From the NCBI GenBank assembly GCA_035464675.1, contig DATHSA010000081.1, positions 1 to 64,000 on the forward strand: DNA of 64,000 bases, in the 5' to 3' direction. A model generated the notes under the pieces. It saw only the letters and a program-made list of their open reading frames with translations, ran no database searches and was not told the DNA's origin. Shown in pieces: positions 16,425 to 25,592 of this stretch (positions within the stretch are counted from its first letter, which is position 1; each line of letters starts with the position of its first letter). This stretch comes from JAUYIV01 sp035464675 (lineage in GTDB: Bacteria > Actinomycetota > Acidimicrobiia > Spongiisociales > UBA11373). Both the position numbers and the translations under genes were made by a program.

Positions 16425-16928
16425 ATGTCCGCCGATGTCTTCAACACCGCCATGGCGGTGATCCGCTTCGCCGTGGGAGTGGTGTTCCTTGCGCACGGCC
16501 TCAAGCATTTCCGCAACCGGCAGAAGACCATGGACTGGGCCGCGTCGATCGGGCTCAAGAGCCCTGCGATCCAGTGGATGTTCATGACGTTCGCCGAGAT
16601 CGGGATCGGCATCGGGTTCCTGGCGGGATTTCTCACGTCGTTCGCGGCGGCCGGACTCGTGGCCATGATGCTGGGAGCCTTCTGGACGGTGCATCGCTTC
16701 GCCGGGTTCTGGATCACGGCCCGGCCCGACGAGGGCTACGAGTACGTGTTCGTCCTGGTGGCGGCGGCGATTGCAGTTGCGCTGCTGGGTCCCGGTGAGT
16801 GGTCGATCGATCATGCCCTCGAGATCGCCACCGACCTCGACGGCACGACCGGAGCAGTCATCGTTGCCGGTGGCTTCCTGGCGGGCATCGCTCAGCTCGC
16901 CCTCTTCTACCGCAGACCCTCTAGTTGA
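16425..16928 (+). CDS. DoxX-family membrane protein
   Basis: A 167-residue protein with four hydrophobic segments; VIRFAVGVVFLAHGLKHF near the N-terminus is the DoxX hallmark. In actinobacteria some DoxX proteins work in oxidative-stress membrane complexes, but the role here is unknown. ATG with GAGGGAGAG (14 to 5 bases upstream). Its 3' end overlaps the convergent yqgE gene by 8 bases. Confidence 0.8.
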   Translation: MSADVFNTAMAVIRFAVGVVFLAHGLKHFRNRQKTMDWAASIGLKSPAIQWMFMTFAEIGIGIGFLAGFLTSFAAAGLVAMMLGAFWTVHRFAGFWITARPDEGYEYVFVLVAAAIAVALLGPGEWSIDHALEIATDLDGTTGAVIVAGGFLAGIAQLALFYRRPSS

Positions 16929-17454
16929 GGGCGGGGTCGGCCGGGTAGTACTCGTAGGCCGGGAACAGCCCGCCCTTGCGCCGGAGCGCCCTCTCCCGGA
17001 TGCCCTCCGGATCGGGATCGAAGGCGTCGTCGGGATGGGCGGGGACGACGATCCAATCGAGGTCAGTCACCTCGGTTTCGAGCTGTCCCGCCGACCAGCC
17101 GGCGTAGCCCGCGAACACACGAAGACGCCCGATCCGGGAGGGGTCGGCGCCCTCGAAGTCGATCAGCCCGGTGCTCCCCACGACGGGCGACCATCCGGAG
17201 CCGGCGGCGTCACCCTCGCCAAGACCCACTGCCATCTCCGGGTTCACCGGGCCCCCGAGAAAGACGACCGTGGGCTCGGCGACATTGCTCGCCCAATCGG
17301 GGAGGTGGTCGCGGACGGGCAGGTCGGTCGGGCGATCCAACACCAGCCCCACCGCGCCGTCGTCGTCGTGGGCGCAGACGAGTACCACGCTCCCGGCGAA
17401 GTTCGGATCACCCATCACCGGCGACGCGACGAGCAGCCGTCCAGTCAGTGACAC
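16921..17454 (-). CDS. YqgE/AlgH-family protein (UPF0301)
   Basis: A 177-residue protein with the UPF0301 start GRLLVASPVMGDPNFAGSVVLVCAHDD, the motif GLVLDRPTDLPV, and FLGGPVNPE. YqgE/AlgH was first linked to alginate regulation in Pseudomonas, but biochemical activity is unknown. GTG start at 17454. No recognisable partner gene adjoins it. Confidence 0.85.
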   Translation of the reverse strand: MSLTGRLLVASPVMGDPNFAGSVVLVCAHDDDGAVGLVLDRPTDLPVRDHLPDWASNVAEPTVVFLGGPVNPEMAVGLGEGDAAGSGWSPVVGSTGLIDFEGADPSRIGRLRVFAGYAGWSAGQLETEVTDLDWIVVPAHPDDAFDPDPEGIRERALRRKGGLFPAYEYYPADPALN

Positions 17455-17500
17455 GAGGGAAGTCTCAACCGGCTACCGGCACGTGGCAAGCGCAACACGC

Positions 17501-19213
17501 CTACCCGGCGAGTTCGCGTGCCTGGTCGATCCAGCCGTCGTCGAGGATCCGTCTCCCGTACACGGGAAGGGCGCCACCCACGCGCTCAACATCCTCGTCA
17601 GAGAAGGAGGCGATCTCACGGAATGTGGTGATCCCCAGCCCGTGGAGGATGTCGCGGATTCTGGGCCCTATCCCCTTGATACGGGTGAGATCGTCGGGGC
17701 CGTCGTCCCGGCTGCGCTCGGCGAGAGCGGCAATGCGGTTCTCCTTCTCCTCGACGACCTGTCGCAGGCGCTCTATGCGTGCCTTCAGCGGCCCGACTGC
17801 GTCGGCCACCGCGGTGTCGATTCGCTCCCTCAGCCTCCGGTCCCACTCCGCATACGAGGGCTGCTTCCCCGCAGTGGTCGCCTCGAGCGAAAGCCGCCTC
17901 TGGAGTCGAGCATTGCGGTCTCGCTCGCCTTCGAGGGTCTTCTGGAGACGGCTGACTTCGGCTCGAAGGGCACCGGAGTCTTCGCTCCTCTCCAACTCGA
18001 CGATCCGCGTTCGAGCCTCCTCCAGATCCCGCTCCAGCCCTCCAAGCCGGTCGAGGCGGGCCATGGCCTCGGCGTGAGTGCCCTGGAGCGTCACGAGCTG
18101 TCGCTCGACACGTCCCAACTCGGCGACCGCTTCATCGCGTGACTCCGCGAGGGACTTCACCTCGTCCTCCAGCTGAAGGATCCGGCGGTCGCGTGTCTCG
18201 ACCTCCACATAGAGGTGCTCCATGGAGCCGATCTTCTCGTTGAGCCGCCGCAACTCGGAGTCTCGGGCGGCAGACAGGGCGGCGAGGCGGGCCTCGAGGT
18301 CGGCCAGCTCGGCGTTGCGCGCCACGAGGCGGGCGGCATCCCGACTCGACTCTTCGACGGCTCGCTCGAGATCGGCGGCCTGTGCCGTGACCCGTGCCAC
18401 CTCGGCGGCGGCGGCAGCAACGCGCCGATCCGCATCATCACGCGCCTCGCGGAGGGCATCCCGGGCCCGTGCGGCATCGACGCGAGCGGTGTCGCGCTCG
18501 GCACCGAGCTGCTGCACCTCGGCGTCGAGCGCCACGACGCGTCGGCTGAGCTCCTCGATGCGCTGCTGAAGCTCCGGCGGCGCAACGGGACCCGTCGACG
18601 CGAGCCGCGACTCGAGTTCGGCTATCCGCCGGTGGGCGTCGGCCAGCTCGGCATCGGCCTCTGGGGTGTCGGTGGCCCCGGCGTGCTCGGCGGCGGCGAG
18701 GCGATGCCGCAATTCCCTCTCGGTCGCGACATGTCTCGCAACGGCATCGCGGAGTTCCTGCAATTCCTCCTCGAGCGCGGCGACGTGATCTGTGTCCCAA
18801 GCGGGAGCTCGAGACGCTGCGGCGATCTCCGTCTCGAGGGCGGCGATCCGCGTCTCGGCGGCATCGAGGGCAGAACGGAGTTCGGTGACCTCCCGGTCGG
18901 CCTCGGCGATGGTGGAGCGAAGCTCGTCGGTGTCGTCGTCGAGAGCCGATGTCGTGTCCTCGGCGGCGGAGAGCCTGGATTCCAGTTCGGTGATCTTCGT
19001 CCGTGCCGCCCCGAGACGCTCTGCCGCCCGGGCAGCCGACCATGCCGCCTCACGTTCGCCGGCCGACAGACGGGTGACGGGGGGGTCCAGGGCGGGCGGG
19101 GGCGGAGGGGAGAGGACCGAGGGCCTTCGGCGGCGCCCCAGGAGCCACAGCGTCGCGGCGAGGACGAGGAGGCCGCCTCCCACTGCGGCGATCCAGATCG
19201 TGTCGGTCGGCAC
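17501..19213 (-). CDS. Membrane-anchored long coiled-coil protein with C-terminal helix-hairpin-helix
   Basis: A 570-residue protein. Residues 5-26 form one transmembrane helix (IWIAAVGGGLLVLAATLWLLG) followed by RRRR, so the bulk is cytoplasmic. A Pro-rich hinge precedes about 420 residues of near-continuous Ala/Glu/Arg heptads, a long coiled coil. The last 65 residues contain DLTRIKGIGPRIRDILHGLGITTFREIA, a helix-hairpin-helix of the kind that binds DNA or mediates protein contacts. It could tether DNA to the membrane. GTG start with TACACT 7 bases upstream. Confidence 0.8.
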   Translation of the reverse strand: MPTDTIWIAAVGGGLLVLAATLWLLGRRRRPSVLSPPPPPALDPPVTRLSAGEREAAWSAARAAERLGAARTKITELESRLSAAEDTTSALDDDTDELRSTIAEADREVTELRSALDAAETRIAALETEIAAASRAPAWDTDHVAALEEELQELRDAVARHVATERELRHRLAAAEHAGATDTPEADAELADAHRRIAELESRLASTGPVAPPELQQRIEELSRRVVALDAEVQQLGAERDTARVDAARARDALREARDDADRRVAAAAAEVARVTAQAADLERAVEESSRDAARLVARNAELADLEARLAALSAARDSELRRLNEKIGSMEHLYVEVETRDRRILQLEDEVKSLAESRDEAVAELGRVERQLVTLQGTHAEAMARLDRLGGLERDLEEARTRIVELERSEDSGALRAEVSRLQKTLEGERDRNARLQRRLSLEATTAGKQPSYAEWDRRLRERIDTAVADAVGPLKARIERLRQVVEEKENRIAALAERSRDDGPDDLTRIKGIGPRIRDILHGLGITTFREIASFSDEDVERVGGALPVYGRRILDDGWIDQARELAG

Positions 19214-19270
19214 GGGGACGAGTGTAAGGAACCGGCTCGCAGGACGGGCGGCCCGAGTAGGTTCGGAGGG
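19214..19270. promoter_or_regulatory. Divergent pair of putative leaderless promoters
   Basis: Minus: TACACT (19226-19221), 7 bases before GTG 19213. Plus: TAGGTT (19258-19263), 7 bases before ATG 19271; the GGAGGG directly abutting this ATG is too close to act as a Shine-Dalgarno. Confidence 0.45.
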
Positions 19271-19744
19271 ATGCGGGTGCGGCCGGCCACACGGAGTGAT
19301 CTCCTCGCCATCGGACGGGTCGCCGACGCCGCGGCATGGGAGACCTACTCCGGACTCCTCAAGCCGGATACGATCGCCCGGCTCCTCAACCGCGACTACT
19401 CGCCCTCCTCACTTCGGCGTCGCCTTCTGCGCGGTGGCGTGAAGGTGGCGGACGGCGGCCGTGCCGGCCTGGTCGGGTTCCTGGACTCCGAATCCGGTGG
19501 CTTGCGTGTCAAGGTCACAGCGATATCCACCGAGCCGGCGTATCGACGGGGAGGCATCGGACGAGCTCTGCTCGCATCGGTTCGCACCTCGTCTCCGCGA
19601 CTGCCGATCTGCGCCGACGTCCTCCTGGGGAACCTCGATGGCGAGCGGTTCTACGAGGCCCAGGGATTCTCACCGGGTGAGGTGATCGAGGGCACCCTCT
19701 TCGACGAAGACATCATCGAACGGAGATGGTGGCTCCCGGCCTAG
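19271..19744 (+). CDS. GNAT-family N-acetyltransferase
   Basis: A 157-residue GNAT protein with RPATRSDLLAIGRVADAAAWETY at the start, the acetyl-CoA loop AYRRGGIGRALLASV near residue 100 and GERFYEAQGFSPGEV near the end. This resembles the RimI-like stand-alone acetyltransferases of unknown substrate. It diverges from the coiled-coil gene. Confidence 0.8.
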   Translation: MRVRPATRSDLLAIGRVADAAAWETYSGLLKPDTIARLLNRDYSPSSLRRRLLRGGVKVADGGRAGLVGFLDSESGGLRVKVTAISTEPAYRRGGIGRALLASVRTSSPRLPICADVLLGNLDGERFYEAQGFSPGEVIEGTLFDEDIIERRWWLPA

Positions 19745-19820
19745 GGCAGACGGCAGAGGGCGGTGGCCCGGCCTGCCGAGGCTGGTCCGGGCTTCTCTGC
19801 TCGGTGCCTTCCGCCGTCTC

Positions 19821-19838
19821 TATTAGATTCCTCCGCCC
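19821..19838 (+). promoter_or_regulatory. Putative -10 of the adenosine deaminase gene
   Basis: TATTAG (19821-19826) lies 12 bases before the ATG at 19839; the leader would be only a few bases and has no Shine-Dalgarno. Confidence 0.4.
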
Positions 19839-20876
19839 ATGGATCTTCGCACCCTGCCCAAAGTCGTACTTCACGATCATCTCGACGGCGGGGTCCGCCC
19901 GGCGACTCTGATCGAACTGGCGCCTGCGGTCGGGTATCGCGATCTCCCGTCGATGGATCCCGACGAGCTGGCCCGGGCCCTCTACCAGGGAATGGCGGAG
20001 TCCCTGGAGGACTACCTCGACGCATTCCGCCACACATTTGGCGTGATGCAGACGCCGGAGGCGATGCGCCGGGTGGCGTTCGAGTGCGTCGAGGATCACG
20101 CCGCCGAGGGAGTCGTGTACGCCGAGATCCGCTTCGCTCCGAGCCTGCACATGCGCGCCGGCATGACCCGTGGCGAGGCGATCGAGAACGTGGTCGCGGG
20201 CCTCTCCGATGCGGAGCGGCAGTTCGGCGTCGCATCAGGGGTGATCGTCGACATCCTGCGACAAGACTCCGATTCGCTCGAGGTGGCCGAGGCGGCCGTC
20301 GAGTACGCGGGCCGCGGGGTCGTTGCGATCGATCTGGCCGGTCCCGAGGCGGCCCACCCCGCTCCTCTGTTCGAGCGAGCGATCGACATGGCCCGGGAAG
20401 GCGGGTTACGGGTGACCATCCACGCGGGTGAAGGTGCCGGGGTGGAGAGCATCGCCGGTGCGCTGTCGATGGGTGCGGAGCGACTCGGTCACGGAGCCCG
20501 CATCGTGGAGGACACCGAGGTCGTCGGCGGGAAGATCGTCTCGATGGGGCCCGTCGCCTCCGAGGTGTATCAGCGGGGGATCACCCTCGAACTGTGCCCC
20601 ACGTCGAACCTCCACACGAAGATGTATCCGACGGCGGCCGATCACCCCATCGGGATGCTGCATCACGCGGGGTTCGCCGCGACCGTGAATACGGACAACC
20701 GCCTGATGTCGGGCATCACGATGACCGACGAGTTCGAGTTCGTCTCCGCGCATCAGGAATTCACCCCCGAGGATCTCCACGCCGTGACGCTCAACGCCAT
20801 CGAGGCGGCGTTCTGCTCGGAGGAGACCAGGGCGCGGGTGAAGGCACTCGTCGACGCCGGGTACCGCTCGCAGTGA
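19839..20876 (+). CDS. add: Adenosine deaminase
   Basis: A 345-residue enzyme converting adenosine (or deoxyadenosine) to inosine. Zinc ligands His12 and His14 are in LHDHLDGG, the catalytic segment is IHAGEGAG, and LGHGARI, CPTSNLHT and TVNTDNRL follow in the family order. The usual NTDDP is NTDNR here: the first Asp is kept. Purine salvage continues with hypoxanthine phosphoribosyltransferase at 29164. Convergent with the alpha/beta hydrolase, stop to stop within 3 bases. Confidence 0.9.
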   Translation: MDLRTLPKVVLHDHLDGGVRPATLIELAPAVGYRDLPSMDPDELARALYQGMAESLEDYLDAFRHTFGVMQTPEAMRRVAFECVEDHAAEGVVYAEIRFAPSLHMRAGMTRGEAIENVVAGLSDAERQFGVASGVIVDILRQDSDSLEVAEAAVEYAGRGVVAIDLAGPEAAHPAPLFERAIDMAREGGLRVTIHAGEGAGVESIAGALSMGAERLGHGARIVEDTEVVGGKIVSMGPVASEVYQRGITLELCPTSNLHTKMYPTAADHPIGMLHHAGFAATVNTDNRLMSGITMTDEFEFVSAHQEFTPEDLHAVTLNAIEAAFCSEETRARVKALVDAGYRSQ

Positions 20877-20879
20877 CCG

Positions 20880-21686
20880 CTAGAGCCGCCTCTCGATCCA
20901 GGCGGCGACCGTATCGATCGCCTCCACTCCGCCCTCCTCATTGAAGCTCTCATGGCGGTGCCCTTGGAGTTCGAGGCGATCAACGACTTCGAGCGTCTCG
21001 AGGGGCCGACTGATCGCAGGGGGGACGATGGGATCGTGCGAGCCGTGGATCACCAGGGTCGGGACTGCGAGCTCATCGAGCCGGCCGCGTGCGCGATCAC
21101 CGGCGAGCAGGCCCTCCCGCCCCAGGCGGAGGGTGGTGCGAGTGTGTACCAGATCGTCGGAGAAGTAGGCCTCCCCGACCAGCGGGTCGCGTGACAGATG
21201 GTGTCCTTCCAGCCCGTTGGCGACGCTGATCCGGGGCAGAATCGCCCCGAGAATCCGCGCCATCGCCTTCTTGTAGGCCGGCAGGTCGGCGTCCAGACCC
21301 GGAGCCGAGAGCACCAGGAGGTCGGCCGCCGGGCGATCCGACAGCGCATACGAGATCGCCACCAGGCCCCCCAGCGAGTGACCGAGGAGGGTGACCGGCA
21401 CGCCGAACCGCCTGGCGGCATCCATGTCGTCCTCGAGGTCGTCGAGGTAGTCGTCCCACCGTTCCACCCAGGCGCGCCGGCCGCTCGACCGACCGAAGCC
21501 CCGCAGATCCGAGGCGCGCACATGGTGGCCGCGTCGTGCCAGCGACTCCCCCACGTGCAGGTACCGGCCGCTGTGCTCCGCCAGCCCATGGACCATGACG
21601 ATCGAGGAGCGCGCTTCGCCGTCCGGCGACCACTCGCGGGAGAAGATCTCGGTGCCGTCGGATGCAGTGCGATGGGTGACGGTCAC
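20880..21686 (-). CDS. Alpha/beta hydrolase, monoacylglycerol-lipase-like
   Basis: A 268-residue alpha/beta hydrolase of the Hydrolase_4 group. The oxyanion region VHGLAEHSGRY, nucleophile elbow GHSLGG, acid IHGSHDPIVPP and late His in HRHESFNE are all present. Likely a lipase or esterase of monoacylglycerols. The GTG at 21686 overlaps the gcvPB stop (GTGA) with GGAGGCG ahead; an ATG at 21704 is an alternative. Last gene of the gcvT-gcvPA-gcvPB operon. Confidence 0.82.
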   Translation of the reverse strand: MTVTHRTASDGTEIFSREWSPDGEARSSIVMVHGLAEHSGRYLHVGESLARRGHHVRASDLRGFGRSSGRRAWVERWDDYLDDLEDDMDAARRFGVPVTLLGHSLGGLVAISYALSDRPAADLLVLSAPGLDADLPAYKKAMARILGAILPRISVANGLEGHHLSRDPLVGEAYFSDDLVHTRTTLRLGREGLLAGDRARGRLDELAVPTLVIHGSHDPIVPPAISRPLETLEVVDRLELQGHRHESFNEEGGVEAIDTVAAWIERRL

Positions 21687-23173
21687 TCCGCCTCCATGTG
21701 CCATCCGAGGACCGGGTGACGCGCCGCCCGGGCATCGTCGGGCCGTGACACCGGGGTCAAATGCGGAGCGTTCTGAATCTCCTCGGGATCCGATGCGGCA
21801 CGCTCGGCGATCTCGAGCAGCGCCTGCCCGATCGCCTCGACGGTCTCGCGCGACTCGGTCTCGGTCGGCTCGATCATCAGGGCTTCATCCACCACCAGCG
21901 GGAAATACACGGTTGGTGCGTGGATTCCCCTGTCGAGAAGCGCCTTGGCGACGTCCATGGCTCTCACTCCGGTCTGCTTCTTGAGCGACGCCGCCGACGC
22001 CACGAACTCGTGCATGCACGGCGCCGGATACGCGATGTCGAATGACCGAGAGACGATCGAGGCCAGGTATCGGGCATTCAGCACCGAGCGCTCGGCGACC
22101 CTACGCAGGCCGGCGCCACCGAGGGCCCGCATGTAGGTGAGCGCCCGAAGCACGACGAGGAAGTTTCCATGATTGCCGTGCACCCTGCCGATCGAGGACG
22201 CGGGCATCGACCAGTGCACCGCGTCACCGTCCCGCTCCGGAAGCGGGCCCGGGAGGAAGTCGACGAGACGTTCGACGACCGCCACGGGCCCGGCTCCAGG
22301 GCCGCCTCCACCATGAGGAGTGGCGAACGTCTTGTGAAGATTGGAGTGGACGATGTCGAAGCCCATGTCGCCGGGCCGGGCGACACCGAGGATGGCGTTC
22401 AGGTTGGCGCCGTCGTAGTAGACGAGACCGTCCACCTCGTGGATGAGCCGGGCCATCTCGACGATGTCCTGCTCGAAGAGCCCGAGCGTATTCGGATTGG
22501 TGAGCATGAAGCCGGCGATGTCATCGTCGATCAATGAGCGGAAGGCGTCGAGGTCCACCATTCCCCGGTCGTCGCTGGGCAGGTGGGCGACGTCGTAGCC
22601 GGCCAGGGTCACGGATGCGGGGTTGGTGCCGTGCGCCGAGTCGGGAATCAGGATCTTTCCGGGCGTGCGCCCCTTTGACCGGTGATACGCCCGCATGATC
22701 AGCAGGCCGGTGAGCTCGCCGGCTGCCCCGGCCGGCGGCTGGAACGTGGCGCGGGCCATGCCGGTCAGTCGGCACAGGATCTCCTCTGCCTCCAGCAGTA
22801 CCTCGAGGGCGCCCCGGGCGGTCGACGGGGGCTGGGCGGGATGCAGGTTGCGGAACGACGGATGTTCCGCCGCCCAGTCACAGACCTTCGGGTTGTACTT
22901 CATGGTGCAGGACCCGAGAGGGTATGCACCGAGGTCGACCGCGAAGTTCCGATGCGCGAGCCGGGTGAAGTGGGCCACCAGGTCGCGCTCCGCCACCTCG
23001 GGCAGGGGCGGGGGTGCTTCGGCTCGCTCGGGGATGTCACCGAGATCGCCGGGCACATCGAGCGCCGGCAGGGACCAGGCACGCCGACCCGGGGACGACA
23101 GATCGCGCAGCGTGGGCTCGGGACCTCCGCCGGTCAACGGCGAGGAGGTGGCGGGACCGCCGGGCTCAGGCAT
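21683..23173 (-). CDS. gcvPB: Glycine dehydrogenase (decarboxylating) subunit 2
   Basis: A 496-residue C-terminal half of the P-protein, which decarboxylates glycine and passes the aminomethyl group to GcvH. The PLP lysine lies in HSNLHKTFATPHGGGGPG; YPLGSCTMKYNPK and DSAHGTNPASV are family motifs. Two-subunit P-protein is common in some bacteria, whereas mycobacteria have a fused one. The ATG at 23173 overlaps the gcvPA stop by 8 bases. Confidence 0.95.
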   Translation of the reverse strand: MPEPGGPATSSPLTGGGPEPTLRDLSSPGRRAWSLPALDVPGDLGDIPERAEAPPPLPEVAERDLVAHFTRLAHRNFAVDLGAYPLGSCTMKYNPKVCDWAAEHPSFRNLHPAQPPSTARGALEVLLEAEEILCRLTGMARATFQPPAGAAGELTGLLIMRAYHRSKGRTPGKILIPDSAHGTNPASVTLAGYDVAHLPSDDRGMVDLDAFRSLIDDDIAGFMLTNPNTLGLFEQDIVEMARLIHEVDGLVYYDGANLNAILGVARPGDMGFDIVHSNLHKTFATPHGGGGPGAGPVAVVERLVDFLPGPLPERDGDAVHWSMPASSIGRVHGNHGNFLVVLRALTYMRALGGAGLRRVAERSVLNARYLASIVSRSFDIAYPAPCMHEFVASAASLKKQTGVRAMDVAKALLDRGIHAPTVYFPLVVDEALMIEPTETESRETVEAIGQALLEIAERAASDPEEIQNAPHLTPVSRPDDARAARHPVLGWHMEAE

Positions 23174-24500
23174 CCGCCAGCACCTCCTGGAGGGCGACGA
23201 CATAGCCGTCCATCTCGCGCTTGGTCCGCTTCTCCGTCACGGCAACGAGCAATCCGCCCGGCATCTCGGGATAGTCGCCCGAGATCGGGATGCCGGCCAC
23301 GTAGCCCAGTTCAGCCATCTTCTCGACGGTCTCCTCCGGGTCGATCGGGAGGAGAATTGGGAACTCCCGGCCGTACGGAGCGTCGACTCCGAGATGTACC
23401 CCGTCGAGGCCTTCGAGGAGCCCCGCGAGATAGCGAGCCTTGGCCATGGATTGCCGACCCACCTCTGCGAGTCCTTCCGGGCCCAGCCAGGCGAGGTGTA
23501 TGGCCGCGCCGATGGCGTTGAGGCTCTGGTTGGTGCAGATGTTCGACGATGCCTTTTCACGACGGATGTCCTGCTCGCGGGTTCGAAGGGTCAGGGTGTA
23601 GGCCTTGCGGCCCTCACGGTCGACCGTCGCGCCCACCAACCTCCCGGGGATCCGCCGAAGGAGCTCCATCGATGTGGCGAAGATCCCGACCACGGGTCCT
23701 CCGAACGACATCGGGTTGCCGAGAGGCTGGCCCTCGGCGAAGGCGACGTCGCACCCCGCGTCGCCGGGCGTGCGCATGATCCCGAGAAGCATCGGGTCGA
23801 CCTCTGCGATCGCCAGTGCTCCGGCGCCGTGTGCGAGTGAGACCGCAGCGTCGTAGTCCTCGATGACACCCAGATGATTCGGCTGCGAGAAGACCACGGC
23901 TGCCGGCTGCGGACCGGCGTCTCCGGCCCACACCGTTCGGCCCCCCACCATCGGGTGCTCGACCACCTCGAGCTCGCGCGCTCTGGCGAAGGTGTCGATC
24001 ATCGCCCGGGTCTGGGGATGGACGCCGCGTGACACCCATACCCCGTTGCGCCCTGTATGGCCGACCGCCAGGTTGACCGCCTCCAGGCCGGCCGATGCTC
24101 CGTCGTAGAGAGATGCGTTGGCAGCGGGGAGTCCGGTGATGGCGGCGATCATCGACTGGTACTCGAAGAGGGCCTGGAGAACGCCCTGGGCCACCTCGGG
24201 CTGGTAGGGCGTGTAGGAGGTCACGAACTCCGGCCGCAGAGTGAGGGAGCGCACCACCGGGGGAAGGTGATGGTCATAGATCCCTCCGCCGGCGAAGCAG
24301 ATCAGGTCGGGGGTGTTGCGCGCTCCAAGGTCGTCGATGTGGCGCATCACCTCCAGCTCGGAGAGCGGCTCCGGTAGTCCGAGATCGTCGCCGGCGAGCA
24401 CGTCACCGGGGAGGTGGGAGAAGAGGTCTGCGGGCTCCTCGAGCCCGATCGCGGAGAGCATCGCGGTCACATCGGTGTCGGTGTGCGGGGTGAAATCCAT
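23166..24500 (-). CDS. gcvPA: Glycine dehydrogenase (decarboxylating) subunit 1
   Basis: A 444-residue N-terminal half of the P-protein, lacking the PLP lysine but with the characteristic FAGGGIYDHHLPPVV, TSYTPYQPEVAQGVLQALFEYQ and SSNICTNQSL. It forms the P-protein with GcvPB. The ATG at 24500 overlaps the gcvT stop (ATGA). Degrades glycine to CO2, ammonia and a one-carbon unit with GcvT and GcvH. Confidence 0.95.
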   Translation of the reverse strand: MDFTPHTDTDVTAMLSAIGLEEPADLFSHLPGDVLAGDDLGLPEPLSELEVMRHIDDLGARNTPDLICFAGGGIYDHHLPPVVRSLTLRPEFVTSYTPYQPEVAQGVLQALFEYQSMIAAITGLPAANASLYDGASAGLEAVNLAVGHTGRNGVWVSRGVHPQTRAMIDTFARARELEVVEHPMVGGRTVWAGDAGPQPAAVVFSQPNHLGVIEDYDAAVSLAHGAGALAIAEVDPMLLGIMRTPGDAGCDVAFAEGQPLGNPMSFGGPVVGIFATSMELLRRIPGRLVGATVDREGRKAYTLTLRTREQDIRREKASSNICTNQSLNAIGAAIHLAWLGPEGLAEVGRQSMAKARYLAGLLEGLDGVHLGVDAPYGREFPILLPIDPEETVEKMAELGYVAGIPISGDYPEMPGGLLVAVTEKRTKREMDGYVVALQEVLADA

Positions 24501-25549
24501 CAGTCCCCCACGAAGGGCGGGTCGACGCGTTCGGCGGAGATCCAATCGCCCCGGATGGCCACCTCCACCGGCTCGGTCCCGGGCCCAGGATCCGGCTCGA
24601 GGTATCCCATTCCGATCCCCACCTCGAGTGTCGGGCTGAAGTTGCCGCTGCTGACGGTCCCGGTGGCGGTTACCGAGCGGAGCGGGTACCCATGCCGGGG
24701 CACGCGCCGATCCGAAAGCCGGAAGCCGACCAGTCGCTTCCTCAGCCCCTCCTCGCGCTGGCGCTCGAGAGCGTCCTTCCCCACGAACTCGTGATCCCAG
24801 CCGACGACCCATTCCAGGCCGGCCTCGAGCGGGGTGGTGTCCCGATCGAGGTCCTGTCCCCAGAGGGGGTAGCCTTTTTCGAGGCGCAGCGTGTCGCGGG
24901 CCCCGAGGCCGCACGGCTGTGCACCGGACTCCAGGACCCGATCCATGACGGCAGTCGCATCCTCGGCATCGATCAGCACTTCGGCGCCGGACTCACCTGT
25001 GTAGCCGGTTCCGGCGGCGACGAGCGGCCAGGTCGTGTCGAAGCTCCCGACGCGAAACCGCTTGGGGTGGCCGCCGATCACCTCGTCGAGGACTGCGCGG
25101 CTCTTCGGCCCCTGGATTGCGATGAGCGCGGTCTCCTCCCTGATGTCCTCCACCGAGGTGCCCGACGGCGCCTCCGCGGCAAAACGTCCGGTCACCTCGT
25201 CGCTGTTGTCGGCGTTGGGGAGGACGATGAAGTCCTGGTCACCGAGCCACCAGACGATGATGTCGTCCACCACTCCCCCGGTGTCGTCGAGGAGCATCGT
25301 GTACTGGGCACGCCCGGGGCCGATCCGGTCGATGTGGTTGCACAACAGTCGCGACACGAGGTCATGGGCACCGGGGCCACGGAGGCGAAAGCGGCCCAGG
25401 TGCGAGACGTCGAAGACCCCGCATGCGCCTCGAACGGCCCGGTGCTCGGCGAGCGTGCCCTCGTAGTGGAGGGGCATTTCCCAGCCGCCGAAGTCGGTGA
25501 AACGAGCTCCCAGGCGCTCGTGGACGTGGTGCAACGATGACCGGGGCAC
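24500..25549 (-). CDS. gcvT: Aminomethyltransferase (glycine cleavage T-protein)
   Basis: A 349-residue T-protein that transfers the methylene group from the H-protein arm to tetrahydrofolate, releasing ammonia. Typical segments are FGGWEMPLHYEG, VFDVSHLGRF, GRAQYTMLLDDTGG and GYTGESGAEV. GTG start at 25549; TATCCT lies 6 bases upstream, so the operon may begin with a leaderless transcript. I saw no glycine riboswitch in the short upstream gap. Confidence 0.95.
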   Translation of the reverse strand: MPRSSLHHVHERLGARFTDFGGWEMPLHYEGTLAEHRAVRGACGVFDVSHLGRFRLRGPGAHDLVSRLLCNHIDRIGPGRAQYTMLLDDTGGVVDDIIVWWLGDQDFIVLPNADNSDEVTGRFAAEAPSGTSVEDIREETALIAIQGPKSRAVLDEVIGGHPKRFRVGSFDTTWPLVAAGTGYTGESGAEVLIDAEDATAVMDRVLESGAQPCGLGARDTLRLEKGYPLWGQDLDRDTTPLEAGLEWVVGWDHEFVGKDALERQREEGLRKRLVGFRLSDRRVPRHGYPLRSVTATGTVSSGNFSPTLEVGIGMGYLEPDPGPGTEPVEVAIRGDWISAERVDPPFVGD

Positions 25550-25561
25550 GAGGGGAGGATA
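25550..25561 (-). promoter_or_regulatory. Putative leaderless promoter of the gcv operon
   Basis: TATCCT (25561-25556 on the minus strand) is 6 bases before the gcvT GTG. Confidence 0.5.
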
Positions 25562-25592
25562 ACGGCAGCGTCGCGGGTCTCGGGAAGGGGCT

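Noticed and set aside
18215..19270. A long open frame opposite the coiled-coil gene, running into the GNAT gene
   Set aside because: It is a low-complexity shadow of the Ala/Glu/Arg coiled coil; only the part from ATG 19271 looks like a protein.
25550..25592. A glycine riboswitch before gcvT
   Set aside because: Only 43 bases separate the genes and a -10-like hexamer sits 6 bases before the start; there is no room for the aptamer.
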